Counted from the stretch's first letter, positions 54,913 through 64,000 are shown. The stretch: DNA of 64,000 nt from Hyphomicrobiales bacterium (GCA_900473805.1 UCMS01000001.1:1-64000); one strand, 5' to 3'. A program made the numbers and translations. The notes: generated from the letters alone by a model not told the origin.

Positions 54913-54941
54913 CTTAGAGAGGTCTTTTTCGATGTGGTCAA
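54913..54941 (-). promoter_or_regulatory. Sigma-70-type promoter of the sRNA candidate
   Basis: On the minus strand TTGACC (54936-54941) and TCTAAG (54913-54918) are separated by 17 bases. The start of transcription is expected about 7 bases further, near 54906, just ahead of the structured RNA. Confidence 0.6.
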
Positions 54942-55309
54942 ACTCTCTTAAGTAGAGAAAAAAATCAACAGTTTATTAACTGCCGTACGTTGCATGCTCT
55001 TGATATGGTTAAATTCGGGACAGAAGACTTGTTCAATCAGACTTGCTACGCGCCAGGTAAACATTGTTCCGTGAACAAGCCCACAGTCTAAGTCGCAAGC
55101 AACAGGTTTAGTCCCGCAAGCCGCAGCATTTTCCGCGATCCGCGGCACACGCGGAGATTAAAGATAAATCTAATATAAAGATATAGCTTTATGTCGGGAA
55201 ACAACACGCGTCGATCGACGCCAGCCAACGGATTCTATTGAACAGCAATAGTGTCACAGGCAAAACGATACATTTGAAACTGCTTAAAATCGGTGCAAAA
55301 TGCATGAAA
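54942..55309. other. A+T-rich intergenic region downstream of pleD
   Basis: About 370 bases, noticeably A+T-rich, with no credible ORF or repeat. Runs such as TAATATAAAGATATAGCTT occur near 55170. I see nothing else that can be named. Confidence 0.5.
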
Positions 55310-55330
55310 GGCGCCAACTTAAGTGGCACC
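55310..55330 (-). terminator. Probable terminator of pleD
   Basis: On the minus strand GGTGCCA-cttaagt-TGGCGCC forms a 7-bp stem (one G-T pair), followed by CTTTCATGCATTTT. It lies 24 bases after the pleD stop. Confidence 0.6.
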
Positions 55331-55353
55331 ACAAAAAGCTGTGAATGGTTAGA

Positions 55354-56727
55354 TCACGCCGCGGCGGCAACCACACGATTGCGACCGGAATTCTTGGCTT
55401 CGTATAGCGCCTTATCGGCCTGCTTGAGCAATTGCTCCGGCGTGTCGATGCCTGGCCCCAGCGTGGCAATCCCCATGGAGGCGGTCAGCATCAACGGTGT
55501 CTCGCCCGAACGCAGCTGGAAGGGCCGCGCCTCGATCATCAGGCGCAGGCGTTCCGCCACGTTGGCGGCCACTTCCGCCGGCGTGTCGGGCATGACCACC
55601 ACGAACTCCTCGCCGCCGTAGCGGCAAGCCAGATCGGCGCCGCGTACGGTCGACCTGATCCGTCCGGAAAACTCCTTCAGGACCTCGTCGCCGGCATCGT
55701 GGCCGAACTGGTCGTTGACCAGCTTGAAGCGGTCGATATCGGTGATGCAGATGGTGAGCGGACGGCCTCGAACCTTGGCGCGGGCAAAGAGTGTGCGCAG
55801 CTGGGTATCGAGATAGCGACGATTGTGGAGACCGGTCAGGCCATCGGTGACGGCAAGCTCGATCGTCTGGCGCACGCTGTTGCGGAGGCGATCATTGTAG
55901 CGCTTGCGGCGCACCTGGGTCAGCGCGCGGGCGACGAGTTCGTTCGGATCGAGCGGACGCACGATGTAATCGTTCACGCCGAGATCAAGCGCGCGGATGA
56001 TCATCTGTTCGTCACCCTGCTCCGTAATCAGCAAGATCGGGATGAAGCGTGTGCGCTCCAGGGAACGGAGCTGGGAGCAGAAGCGAAGCGGATCGTAATC
56101 TGCAAGGTTGCTGTTGACGATGACGAGGTCGTAGCCGTTTTCGGCGGCTTCGAAGACGGCGGCCTGGGGATCGGACAGCGCGCTGACTTCGGCGATCGGC
56201 TTCAATGCCTTGACGATGCGCTCCTGAGAAGCGCCCCGGCTGTCGACGAGCAGGACCTGGGCCTGCTCTTCGAGCCGGCCGTCGGTCAGGCGCAGGGCGT
56301 CCTCGACGCCGGCCTGACGCGTTCCATCGTGGCGCAGACGTAATTCGTCGCTCAGCGTCTTCAGCCGGACCAGGCTCTTCACCCGCGAAATGAGCTGCAG
56401 GTCGTTGACCGGTTTGGTCAGAAAGTCGTCGGCACCGGCCTTCAGGCCGCGGACGCGGTCGGAGGGCTGGTCGAGCGCGGTGACCATGACGACGGGGATA
56501 TGGGCTGTACGCGGGTTGGATTTCAGCCGCTCACAGACCTCAAAGCCGTCCATTTCCGGCATCATAATATCGAGCAGGATCACATCGACCTGGGTGCGGT
56601 CACAGATATCGAGGGCATCGAAACCGTTGTTCGCCGTCAGGACGTCGAAATACTCCGCCATCAGCCGCGCTTCGAGCAGCTTCACATTGGCGGGTATATC
56701 GTCGACGACCAGTATGCGCGCAGTCAT
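55354..56727 (-). CDS. pleD: PleD-type response regulator / diguanylate cyclase
   Basis: 457-residue REC-REC-GGDEF protein, the same layout as Caulobacter PleD. The phospho-acceptor is Asp53 in LLDIMMPEMDG. The second receiver (about 155-270) lacks a clear acceptor pocket and serves as an adaptor. The cyclase domain has the active site GGEEF at 371-375 and the product-inhibition I-site RGAD (Arg362, Asp365) just upstream. It makes c-di-GMP when phosphorylated and controls polar development in Caulobacter. It lies 12 bases downstream of divK, so the two are one operon. All catalytic and regulatory motifs are intact. Confidence 0.97.
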   Translation of the reverse strand: MTARILVVDDIPANVKLLEARLMAEYFDVLTANNGFDALDICDRTQVDVILLDIMMPEMDGFEVCERLKSNPRTAHIPVVMVTALDQPSDRVRGLKAGADDFLTKPVNDLQLISRVKSLVRLKTLSDELRLRHDGTRQAGVEDALRLTDGRLEEQAQVLLVDSRGASQERIVKALKPIAEVSALSDPQAAVFEAAENGYDLVIVNSNLADYDPLRFCSQLRSLERTRFIPILLITEQGDEQMIIRALDLGVNDYIVRPLDPNELVARALTQVRRKRYNDRLRNSVRQTIELAVTDGLTGLHNRRYLDTQLRTLFARAKVRGRPLTICITDIDRFKLVNDQFGHDAGDEVLKEFSGRIRSTVRGADLACRYGGEEFVVVMPDTPAEVAANVAERLRLMIEARPFQLRSGETPLMLTASMGIATLGPGIDTPEQLLKQADKALYEAKNSGRNRVVAAAA

Positions 56728-56739
56728 GTCCCTTAATCC

Positions 56740-57111
56740 TCACGCATCTCCGAGATAGGTCTTGATGGTCTCGATGAACTTCGGCACCGAGATTGGCTTG
56801 GAAACATAGGCTTCGCAACCACCCTGACGAATCCGCTCTTCGTCGCCCTTCATGGCGAAGGCGGTTACCGCAATCACGGGGATCACATGCAGGTCGGGGT
56901 CATCCTTCAGCCATTTCGTCACTTCCAGTCCGGACACTTCCGGCAACTGGATGTCCATGAGAATCAGATCAGGCTTGTGACGCCGCGCAAGGTCCATGGC
57001 CTCCATGCCATTGCGGGTCTGCACCGTCTCATAGCCGGACGCCTCGATAAGATCGCGGAAGAGCTTCATGTTGAGCTCGTTGTCTTCGACAATCATTACC
57101 TTTTTCGGCAT
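56740..57111 (-). CDS. divK: Single-domain response regulator DivK
   Basis: 123-residue stand-alone receiver. [20 protein letters not shown] holds the acidic pocket, Asp53 in [11 protein letters not shown] is the acceptor, and [10 protein letters not shown] with [12 protein letters not shown] holds the conserved Thr and Lys. DivK is the essential cell-cycle regulator that acts between PleC/DivJ and CckA/CtrA in Alphaproteobacteria. It is the first gene of divK-pleD. Confidence 0.97.
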   Translation of the reverse strand: MPKKVMIVEDNELNMKLFRDLIEASGYETVQTRNGMEAMDLARRHKPDLILMDIQLPEVSGLEVTKWLKDDPDLHVIPVIAVTAFAMKGDEERIRQGGCEAYVSKPISVPKFIETIKTYLGDA

Positions 57112-57249
57112 CCACCCGATCCCTTGTCTCGCATCTTGCGGGGTTCCATTGCCGGACCCAGGCGCGAGTTCGCATCTTCCGTCACTCTACATGCTAGTGC
57201 TATTTGGTTTCGAAATCGGTAATTTGCCAGGAAAACAGGAAAAGACTTT

Positions 57250-57543
57250 ATGAAAAACAGAGATATACCTGCAAGTGCCGATGATACGGCCGTCGCCGTT
57301 CTCGGCTGGCTTGCCAGCGAGCCGGACATGCTGTCGCGATTTCTCGCCCTGTCCGGGGTGCAGCCGGGGCAGATGCGCGACGCGGTCAATGATCCCGGTT
57401 TTCTCGCCGGCATGCTCGAATTCCTGATGCAGCATGAACCGACGCTCTTGGCATTCTGCGAGGCCACCGCGACGAAACCCGAGGCGGTCGTTGCAGCCTA
57501 TCACCACTATGTGCGACCCGGCCTCGATTCGGGCGAGTTCTGA
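57250..57543 (+). CDS. DUF3572 family protein
   Basis: 97-residue alphaproteobacterial protein of unknown function: AVAVLGWLASEPDMLSRFLA, then SGVQPGQMRDAVNDPGFLAG and LEFLMQHEPTLLAFCEATAT. This pattern is DUF3572. The TGA stop overlaps the ATG of the HAD-like gene (TGATG), so the two are coupled. It diverges from divK. Confidence 0.88.
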   Translation: MKNRDIPASADDTAVAVLGWLASEPDMLSRFLALSGVQPGQMRDAVNDPGFLAGMLEFLMQHEPTLLAFCEATATKPEAVVAAYHHYVRPGLDSGEF

Positions 57544-58175
57544 TGCTGACCGATCTCGCCCATATCAAGCTTGCTGACCGACCGCTGATCGTCTGCGACG
57601 TGGACGATGTGGTGTTGCAATTTGCCACCCCGTTCGAGGCGTTTCTCCTGGAACGCGGCCTCACCCTGCTGCCACGTTCGTTCAAGCTGACCGGCAATAT
57701 TGTCGATGCGACCGCGCGAGCACTCGATGCGGCGGCGGTCAAGGACCTGATCCACGACTTCTTCGTCGAGCAGGAACGCTGGCAGACACCCTTCGCAGAA
57801 TCCGTCGACAGCCTGAATGCGCTGGCAGTTGAAGCAGATCTGGTCTTCCTGACCGCGATGCCGCCGCGCCATGCGGAGATCCGACGCCGGCTTCTCGATC
57901 GGCTGACACTCTCCTATCCGATGATTTCCAGCGAGGACCCCAAGGGACCCATCGTCGCGGCCCTGCACGAGAACCGCCCCCTGCCCGTCGCCTTCATCGA
58001 CGACATGGTCAGCAATCTTCATTCGGTCCACGAGCATGTGGCAGAGTGTGCGCTCGTTTACATGCCGCCCGATGTTGCAATCTTCCGCCACGCCCCCGAG
58101 CCCGAGCCGCCGGTCCAGAAGGCGCAGGACTGGACTGAGGCGCGCCGCCTCATCGAAGCCCATTTTCACTGCTGA
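57543..58175 (+). CDS. HAD superfamily protein
   Basis: 210-residue HAD-like protein. The nucleophile motif is [11 protein letters not shown] (a DxDxV form, with Asp in place of the usual Gly/Thr). The motif II Thr is in [12 protein letters not shown]; a Lys is in [10 protein letters not shown]; the acidic motif IV is [12 protein letters not shown]. This order supports a phosphatase-type HAD active site, substrate unknown. It is coupled to DUF3572 by a 1-base overlap and precedes dinB by about 110 bases. Confidence 0.8.
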   Translation: MLTDLAHIKLADRPLIVCDVDDVVLQFATPFEAFLLERGLTLLPRSFKLTGNIVDATARALDAAAVKDLIHDFFVEQERWQTPFAESVDSLNALAVEADLVFLTAMPPRHAEIRRRLLDRLTLSYPMISSEDPKGPIVAALHENRPLPVAFIDDMVSNLHSVHEHVAECALVYMPPDVAIFRHAPEPEPPVQKAQDWTEARRLIEAHFHC

Positions 58176-58263
58176 CTGCCTTTTCGGCTGTGGCATCCGA
58201 CATGGCCAAAAGGGCGGTCAGATCCCTCTTGCCAGGCAAGAAGGGGCGGCTTAGGGTGCAAAC

Positions 58264-58278
58264 GTTCAACCTTTGTTC
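58264..58278 (+). promoter_or_regulatory. LexA (SOS) box upstream of dinB
   Basis: GTTC-AACCTTT-GTTC, an exact GTTC-N7-GTTC match to the alphaproteobacterial LexA operator, ending 4 bases before the dinB ATG (58283). LexA bound here would block the initiating region or leader of dinB. Confidence 0.9.
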
Positions 58279-58282
58279 CCAC

Positions 58283-59569
58283 ATGTCCTCGATAGACCAA
58301 CCTCGACCGGGCTTTTGCCGCGACTGCCTTGAGGAGCAGCCCGATGGGCTGCGGCGTTGCCGCGCCTGTGGCAGCCCTCGTCTGGTCTATCATGCGGAAT
58401 TGCGTGAGTTGACGCTCGCGCATGTCGACTGCGACGCGTTTTATGCGGCGGTCGAGAAACGCGACAATCCCGACCTGATCGACAAGCCCGTGATCATCGG
58501 AGGCGGCAAACGCGGCGTGGTTTCAACCGCCTGCTATGTCGCGCGCATCCACGGCGTGCGCTCGGCCATGCCAATGTTCAAGGCGCTTGAGGCCTGTCCG
58601 CAGGCGGTGGTGATCAGACCGGACATGGAGAAATATGTTCGGGTCGGGCGGCAGGTGCGGGCGTTAATGGAGGAATTGACGCCGCTGGTGCAGCCGATCT
58701 CGATCGATGAGGCGTTCCTCGAACTGCGCGGCACGGAACTTTTGCATCACGATCCGCCGGCACGGGTTCTGGCGCGCTTTGCACGGCGCGTGGAACAGGA
58801 GATCGGCATCACCATTTCCGTCGGCCTCTCCTACTGCAAGTTCCTCGCGAAGGTCGCCTCCGACCTGCAGAAGCCACGTGGTTTCTCCGTCATCGGCGCG
58901 GCCGAGGCGGTCGATTTCCTGGCTGACAAGCCCGTGACACTGATCTGGGGCGTGGGAAAGGCGCTGGCGGCAACGCTTCTGGCCGACGGTATCCGGACCA
59001 TCGGCCAGTTGCAGGTCATGGATGAAGCAGACCTGATGCGGCGCTATGGGGTGATGGGGCAGCGGCTCGCCAGGCTGTCGCGCGGCATCGACGATCGCAG
59101 CGTGCATCCCAATGATCCGGCCAAGAGCGTTTCGGCCGAAACGACATTTTTCGACGACATCAACAAGCCGGAAGACCTGATCGTCCATCTGCGGGAACTG
59201 TCGGAAAAGGTCGCCTGGCGACTGAAACGGCATGGAATTGCCGGGCAGACCGTCGTGCTCAAGCTCAAGACCGCCGATTTCAAGGCGCGCACACGCAACC
59301 GGCGGCTGGACGACCCGACGCAACTGGCGGACCGCATTTTCCGCACCGGCATGGCGCTTTTGGAAAAGGAGGCAGACGGCACGCGTTTCCGGCTGATCGG
59401 CATCGGCGTGAGCGACCTGAAGGATGCGGCAACGGCCGATCCGCCTGATCTCGTCGACGCGCAGGCGACGCGGCGTGCGGCAGCGGAGGCGGCGATGGAC
59501 AAATTACGCGACAAGTTCGGCAAAGGTACGGTACAAACCGGATATACCTTCCCCGCAAAGCGGTCCTGA
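58283..59569 (+). CDS. dinB: DNA polymerase IV (Y-family)
   Basis: 428-residue translesion polymerase. An N-terminal extension carries a CxxC...CxxC pair (Cys12, 15, 26, 29 in [20 protein letters not shown]), then the palm starts with [18 protein letters not shown] (catalytic Asp49). The second catalytic site is [11 protein letters not shown]; finger, thumb and little-finger domains follow ([20 protein letters not shown]). The ATG at 58283 follows the LexA box directly; an upstream start would place the box inside the gene. It lies between HAD and DUF1275 genes. Expression is expected under DNA damage. Confidence 0.95.
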   Translation: MSSIDQPRPGFCRDCLEEQPDGLRRCRACGSPRLVYHAELRELTLAHVDCDAFYAAVEKRDNPDLIDKPVIIGGGKRGVVSTACYVARIHGVRSAMPMFKALEACPQAVVIRPDMEKYVRVGRQVRALMEELTPLVQPISIDEAFLELRGTELLHHDPPARVLARFARRVEQEIGITISVGLSYCKFLAKVASDLQKPRGFSVIGAAEAVDFLADKPVTLIWGVGKALAATLLADGIRTIGQLQVMDEADLMRRYGVMGQRLARLSRGIDDRSVHPNDPAKSVSAETTFFDDINKPEDLIVHLRELSEKVAWRLKRHGIAGQTVVLKLKTADFKARTRNRRLDDPTQLADRIFRTGMALLEKEADGTRFRLIGIGVSDLKDAATADPPDLVDAQATRRAAAEAAMDKLRDKFGKGTVQTGYTFPAKRS

Positions 59570-59576
59570 CATCCAC

Positions 59577-60380
59577 ATGGCCCTGCCTCAGCCCCATCCG
59601 ACGCACTCTCCATCGCTGCGCCCGTCGCGGGCGGATCGGCGCTGGCGGCACATCCGGGTGGCGGCCTCCTATCACCGCCGGCGGGGCAACGATCTGTTGC
59701 TCGGCCTGATCCTCGCCTTCGTCGCCGGCGCCATGAATGCCGGCGGGTTCCTCGCCGTCGGACGCTACACGTCCCATATGACAGGCGTGGTCTCGTCGAT
59801 CGCCGACGATCTCGCGCTCGGGCTGTTCGGCCTGGTCGGGGCGGGTCTCACTCTGCTCATCTCCTTCCTCTGCGGTGCGGCCTGTTCGGCGATCCTGATC
59901 AACTGGGCGCGGCGGCATGCGAGACGCCAGCAGTATGCCTATCCATTGGCGCTCGAATCGGGCCTGCTGATCCTCTTTGCCGGCCTGGGAACGCTGCATG
60001 ACGCAGCCGTGGCACCGGCAACCGCCATGCTGCTCTGCTTCATCATGGGATTGCAGAACGCGACAATCACCAAGATCTCCGGCGCCCGCATCCGCACGAC
60101 GCACCTGACCGGCATGGTCACCGATATCGGCATCGAACTCGGCAAGGTCGCCTATCGCGGAATCGCCCGCCTGCTCTCCCATCCACCTGTCCCCGTCGAC
60201 CGGCGCAAGCTGTCGATCCTGCTGCCGATCGTTTCGATGTTCTTCTTCGGTGGACTGGTCGGTGCACTCGGTTTCAAGCATCTCGGCCATGCCTTCGCCC
60301 TGCCGATCGCGGCGCTTTTGCTGGCCGTCGCCTCGCCGCAGTTGCAGGGGCGGCGCAGGGTGGCAACGCCGGGTTCGTGA
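59577..60380 (+). CDS. DUF1275 (YoaK) family membrane protein
   Basis: 267-residue protein with about six membrane helices. FVAGAMNAGGFLAVGRYTSH and MTGVVSSIADDLALG are the YoaK signature, followed by FIMGLQNATITKISGARIRT and THLTGMVTDIGIELGK. An N-terminal basic extension precedes the first helix. DUF1275 is of unknown function, perhaps a small-molecule permease. The ATG lies 7 bases after the dinB stop, so it is probably in the SOS-regulated transcript. Confidence 0.87.
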   Translation: MALPQPHPTHSPSLRPSRADRRWRHIRVAASYHRRRGNDLLLGLILAFVAGAMNAGGFLAVGRYTSHMTGVVSSIADDLALGLFGLVGAGLTLLISFLCGAACSAILINWARRHARRQQYAYPLALESGLLILFAGLGTLHDAAVAPATAMLLCFIMGLQNATITKISGARIRTTHLTGMVTDIGIELGKVAYRGIARLLSHPPVPVDRRKLSILLPIVSMFFFGGLVGALGFKHLGHAFALPIAALLLAVASPQLQGRRRVATPGS

Positions 60381-60509
60381 TCGGGCAAGACTGGGGACAA
60401 CCGATCAAACATCCGTGTAGAGCACGGCTGCACAGGCGATCGCGAAACTTTTCTTAAACTTCGCCGGGTAGCATGGCGCCATCCTGTTTTGCGTCATCCC
60501 GGTCGTATC

Positions 60510-61754
60510 ATGTTCCAGCGTTTCGCCCTCGCCTTCAGCCTCGGCCTCATGGCCAGCAGTGCCCTTTCCACTCCCTCGCTCGCCGCCGATCGCGGCCCCT
60601 TGCAGATCTACGTCTCCAAGGCGACCCAGACGCTGACCGTTTATGACGGCCAAGAGTTGCTGGTGACCTCGAAGGTGTCGACGGGCAAGCCGGGACACAC
60701 GACGCCATCTGGCATCTTCTCGATTCTGGAAAAGCGTAAGTACCACGAATCCAACATCTATTCGAACGCGCCGATGCCCTTCATGCAGCGGCTGACCTGG
60801 TCGGGTATCGCATTGCACGAGGGCAAGGTGCCCAACTATCCCGCCTCGCATGGCTGCGTGCGATTGCCGAACGGCTTTGCCAAAACGCTGTTTTCGATGA
60901 CGGAACGCGGCGCCCATGTGATCATCACCGATGACCCGGTGACACCGGCGGTCGTCACGCATGCCAACCTGTTCACCCCCCGTCAGCCCGTTCCGGAAGG
61001 TGGCCTGCTGTCGGACGCCGAACTGCGGCCGACCAAGATCGAGGCATCGCTGGCCCCTGTCGAGGTGGCGATGAACGAGGTGCTGCCAAAGATGGGTGCC
61101 CAGGCCCAGCTCGTGCTGGAAGACGAGCCGCCGCTTCGCATCCTCATCACCCGGCGCAGCCAGCGCGACGAGGTTCGCGATGTGCAGGAAATGCTCACCG
61201 AACTCGGCTTCGATGCTGGTGCTGCCGACGGCGTCATGGGAAGTCAGACCCTTGCTGCGATCCGCGGCTACAAGCGCTGGAAGGCGATCGAGAAGGACGG
61301 GGAGATCCTGTCGCCTCGCTTTATTGCGGCGCTCTCGGCTTCGGCCGGGCGCGAAAAGCCGCTCGATGGCCAGATCATGGTGCGGCAGAAATTCAAGCCG
61401 GTGTTCGAGGCGGCCATCGGTATTCGCGAACCGGAAAAAGGCCTCGGAACGCATTTCCTCGAGGCGAGCCATGTCGACCGCTTCAAGGGCAAGGTGGAAT
61501 GGCAGAGCGTCAGCATCGACAACCATCTGCCCGCTCCGACGCTGAAGCGTCTTGGCATCACCGAACCCGCCGAGGATCGGGCGGTATTTACTGCGGAAGC
61601 AGCGCTCTCCCGTCTCGACATTCCCGGCGACGTCAGGGCGAAGATCGAGATGATGCTGAGCGAAGGCTCTTCAATCACCATCTCCGATAGCGGCATCGGG
61701 CCGGAAACGGGCGACGGCACGGATTTTATTACGGTGACGCGGACGAAGGGCTGA
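60510..61754 (+). CDS. L,D-transpeptidase with peptidoglycan-binding domain
   Basis: 414-residue exported enzyme: signal peptide FQRFALAFSLGLMASSALS with cleavage near SLA-A. It has a YkuD transpeptidase domain with the catalytic Cys116 in YPASHGCVRLP, and later a PG_binding_1 domain (RDEVRDVQEMLTELGFDAG followed by AADGVMGSQTLAAI). The YkuD domain forms 3-3 crosslinks or attaches proteins to peptidoglycan. A C-terminal part of about 130 residues is not recognised. The start was set at MFQRF. It is convergent with dnaE and ends 6 bases from the dnaE stop. Confidence 0.92.
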   Translation: MFQRFALAFSLGLMASSALSTPSLAADRGPLQIYVSKATQTLTVYDGQELLVTSKVSTGKPGHTTPSGIFSILEKRKYHESNIYSNAPMPFMQRLTWSGIALHEGKVPNYPASHGCVRLPNGFAKTLFSMTERGAHVIITDDPVTPAVVTHANLFTPRQPVPEGGLLSDAELRPTKIEASLAPVEVAMNEVLPKMGAQAQLVLEDEPPLRILITRRSQRDEVRDVQEMLTELGFDAGAADGVMGSQTLAAIRGYKRWKAIEKDGEILSPRFIAALSASAGREKPLDGQIMVRQKFKPVFEAAIGIREPEKGLGTHFLEASHVDRFKGKVEWQSVSIDNHLPAPTLKRLGITEPAEDRAVFTAEAALSRLDIPGDVRAKIEMMLSEGSSITISDSGIGPETGDGTDFITVTRTKG

Positions 61755-61760
61755 GCGCCC

Positions 61761-64000
61761 TTACACCAGTTCGACATCCAGGACGCCCGGCGTCGAGCGC
61801 ATGGCGGCGGCGATCTCCGGGGAGATTCGGAAACGTTCGGTGAGCTCCACCTCGATCTCGCGCTTGCCCTCGTCCTTGATCACGATGAAGGAGACGAGGC
61901 CGTCGCCGCGGGCATTGAGATGGGCGGCCACCGCGCGCAAGGGTCCGGAATCGCGGACGTAGACGCGCATGGCCTTCTGCATGCGGATCGACTGCTCTTC
62001 CAGCGATTGCGCCGTCTGGATGCGCAGGCCGATGCCTTCGGGACGCTCTTCGGCGGCGACCGTGATGACCAGGGACTTTCCGGCCTCCAGGAGGTCGCGA
62101 TACTGGTTGAGACCTTCGGAGAACAACACCGCCTCATACTGGCCGGAGGCATCGGAGAAGGTGACGATGCCCATCTTGTTGCCGGTGCGGGTCTTGCGTT
62201 CCTGCTTGGAAATCACGGTGCCGGCGAGACGGCCGGCGCTCGCGCCCTGTTTGACGGCAACGGAGAAGTCGGCGAAGTTCTGGACACGGAGCTTATCGAG
62301 CAGTTGCCGATACGCGTCGAGCGGATGGGCCGACAGGTAGAAACCTAGGACCTGGAATTCGCGCATCAGCTTTTCCGAGGATAGCCACGGGGTATATGGC
62401 GCAAAGGCAATCTTTTCCGGACCGCTGGCGCCACCCGCCCCGAACATGTCGGACTGTCCGCTGACGGCGTTTTCCTGGGCGCGCTGGGCATATCCCATGA
62501 TGCGGTCGAGGCTGCCGATCAGTTCGGCGCGATCGCGGCCGAAGCAGTCGAAGGCACCGGCGGCAATCAGACTTTCGAAGACGCGACGGTTGATCTGCTT
62601 GGGATCGATCCGTAGGCAAAAATCCTCCAGGCTTTCGAAAGGCTTGTCGCCGCGGACCTCGACGATGTGTTCGACGGCGTTTTCGCCGACGCCTTTGATC
62701 GCCGCGAGGGCGTAATAGATCCGGTTCGGACCCGTCTGGAAGTGACGGTAAGAGGTCTGGACCGAAGGCGGCACCACTTCGATACCAAGACGGCCGGCGT
62801 CTTGGCGGAAGTCGACGAGCTTTTCCGTGTTCGCCATGTCGAGGGTCATCGACGCAGCGAGGAACTCGACCGGATAATGCGCCTTCATATAGGCGGTCTG
62901 ATAGGAGACGATGGCGTAGGCGGCGGCGTGGGACTTGTTGAAGCCGTAGTTGGCGAACTTCGCCAGCAGTTCAAAGATGTTTTCGGCCTGCGGCTTGGAG
63001 ACGCCGTTCTTCATGGCGCCGTCGACGAAACGGGCCGACTGCTGGTCCATCTCCGCCTTGATCTTCTTACCCATGGCGCGGCGCAAAAGGTCGGCTTCGC
63101 CGAGCGAATAGCCCGAGAGCACCTGAGCGATCTGCATGACCTGCTCCTGGTAGACGATAACGCCTTGCGTTTCCTTGAGCAGGTAGTCGATTTTCGGATG
63201 GACAGAGGCGAGTTCTTCCTCGCCATGCTTGCGGGCATTGTAGACCGGGATGTTCTCCATCGGGCCCGGACGATAGAGCGCCACCAGCGCGATGATGTCC
63301 TCGATGCAGTCGGGGCGCATGCCGATCAGGGCCTTGCGCATGCCCGCACTTTCCACCTGGAAGACGCCGACCGTTTCGCCGCGCGAAAGCATCTCGTAGG
63401 TAAGCTTGTCATCGAGCGGGATGGCCGCCAGATCCACCTTGTGGCCGCGCTGCTCGACGACGAAATCGACGGCGGTCTTCAGTACAGTCAGCGTCTTCAG
63501 GCCGAGGAAGTCGAACTTGACGAGGCCAGCCTGCTCGACCCATTTCATGTTGAACTGGGTGACCGGCATGTCGGAGCGCGGATCGCGGTACATCGGCACC
63601 AGCTTCGAGAGCGGCCGGTCGCCGATCACGATGCCGGCGGCATGGGTCGAGGCGTGCCGGTAGAGGCCCTCGATCTTCTGGGCGATTTCGAGGAGGCGAG
63701 CCACCACCGGCTCTTCGGCGGCGGCCTCCTGCAGCTTCGGCTCCTCCTCGATCGCCTTGGAGAGCGGCGTCGGATTGGCGGGATTGTTCGGCACGAGCTT
63801 ACAGATCTTGTCGACCTGGCCATAGGACATTTCGAGCACGCGGCCAACGTCGCGCAAGGCGGCACGCGCCTGCAGCGATCCGAAGGTGATGATCTGCCCC
63901 ACCTGCTCGCGGCCATATTTGCGCTGCACGTAGCGGATGACCTCTTCGCGGCGCTCCTGGCAGAAGTCGATGTCGAAGTCGGGCATCGAGACGCGTTCCG
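61761..64000 (-). CDS. dnaE: DNA polymerase III alpha subunit (3' part, truncated by the window edge)
   Basis: Partial gene; the 5' end lies beyond position 64000. The visible 746 residues begin just before ERVSMPDFDIDFCQERREEV, the palm motif with two catalytic aspartates. The rest of the C-family polymerase follows: fingers, beta-binding region (about QSDMFG) and OB-fold (GTVISKQERKTRTGNKMGIV). This is the replicative polymerase. It is convergent with the L,D-transpeptidase gene and no terminator is seen in the 6-base gap. Confidence 0.97.
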   Translation of the reverse strand, partial: ERVSMPDFDIDFCQERREEVIRYVQRKYGREQVGQIITFGSLQARAALRDVGRVLEMSYGQVDKICKLVPNNPANPTPLSKAIEEEPKLQEAAAEEPVVARLLEIAQKIEGLYRHASTHAAGIVIGDRPLSKLVPMYRDPRSDMPVTQFNMKWVEQAGLVKFDFLGLKTLTVLKTAVDFVVEQRGHKVDLAAIPLDDKLTYEMLSRGETVGVFQVESAGMRKALIGMRPDCIEDIIALVALYRPGPMENIPVYNARKHGEEELASVHPKIDYLLKETQGVIVYQEQVMQIAQVLSGYSLGEADLLRRAMGKKIKAEMDQQSARFVDGAMKNGVSKPQAENIFELLAKFANYGFNKSHAAAYAIVSYQTAYMKAHYPVEFLAASMTLDMANTEKLVDFRQDAGRLGIEVVPPSVQTSYRHFQTGPNRIYYALAAIKGVGENAVEHIVEVRGDKPFESLEDFCLRIDPKQINRRVFESLIAAGAFDCFGRDRAELIGSLDRIMGYAQRAQENAVSGQSDMFGAGGASGPEKIAFAPYTPWLSSEKLMREFQVLGFYLSAHPLDAYRQLLDKLRVQNFADFSVAVKQGASAGRLAGTVISKQERKTRTGNKMGIVTFSDASGQYEAVLFSEGLNQYRDLLEAGKSLVITVAAEERPEGIGLRIQTAQSLEEQSIRMQKAMRVYVRDSGPLRAVAAHLNARGDGLVSFIVIKDEGKREIEVELTERFRISPEIAAAMRSTPGVLDVELV

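Overview
The window is a 64 kb stretch of an alphaproteobacterial chromosome, most likely from the Rhizobiaceae (Rhizobium/Agrobacterium/Sinorhizobium relatives). The case rests on several signs: the divK-pleD pair; an RNase E whose S1 domain is split by a long acidic insert; an NDUFA12-type complex I accessory subunit; a GTTC-N7-GTTC LexA box; RIME-like palindromic intergenic repeats; DUF2155, DUF3572, DUF983 and DUF6105-type proteins; and generally GC-rich coding sequence. There is no rRNA operon, CRISPR array, prophage or insertion sequence. Three tRNA genes and one strong small-RNA candidate are present.

Layout. 1-9 kb: tuf, tRNA-Gly and tRNA-Tyr on the minus strand (a small membrane-protein gene lies between tRNA-Gly and tuf); rlmB followed by a phosphatase/glycosyltransferase pair that looks like a glucosylglycerate (compatible solute) pathway; an MliC-domain periplasmic protein; tRNA-Thr; nadK; prfB with its programmed +1 frameshift. 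9-17 kb: cell-wall genes (mrcA, an AMIN/Amidase_3 amidase) divergent from rne, which has a long leader. 17-22.6 kb: an aminotransferase, a DsbA-like thiol oxidoreductase, aroQ, accB-accC and aat. 22.6-26.7 kb: an accessory patch (unknown four-helix membrane protein, phospholipase D-like enzyme, VOC protein, RIME-like repeats). 26.7-31 kb: DUF2155, NDUFA12, two GNATs and gatB. 31-34 kb: a three-gene glycolipid operon (GT2, LAB_N, GT39-like) of the polyprenyl-phosphate-sugar type. 34-35.5 kb: a small accessory block with a YjhX-family gene and a RelE/ParE toxin-antitoxin pair. 35.5-40 kb: gatA, gatC, a metal-dependent hydrolase, PhnA-like, ruvX and DUF6105. 40-54 kb: an AEC transporter, an AidB-like acyl-CoA dehydrogenase, pyrB with a catalytically degenerate pyrC-like partner, plsY, dprA, topA, rnr, DUF983, MFS and rpmG. 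54.7-57 kb: an sRNA candidate, then divK-pleD. 57-64 kb: DUF3572, HAD, SOS-regulated dinB, DUF1275, an L,D-transpeptidase and the 3' part of dnaE.

Functionally this is mainly core chromosome: translation (tuf, prfB, gatCAB, rpmG, rlmB, tRNAs), RNA decay (rne, rnr), DNA metabolism (topA, dprA, ruvX, dinB, dnaE), fatty-acid and phospholipid synthesis (accBC, plsY), pyrimidine synthesis, the cell wall and c-di-GMP/cell-cycle control. Accessory content is inserted at a few points. The points most worth a second look are the sRNA between rpmG and pleD, the PyrC-like protein that has lost its metal ligands, the structured region in front of the YjhX gene, and the aat-DUF2155 accessory patch.
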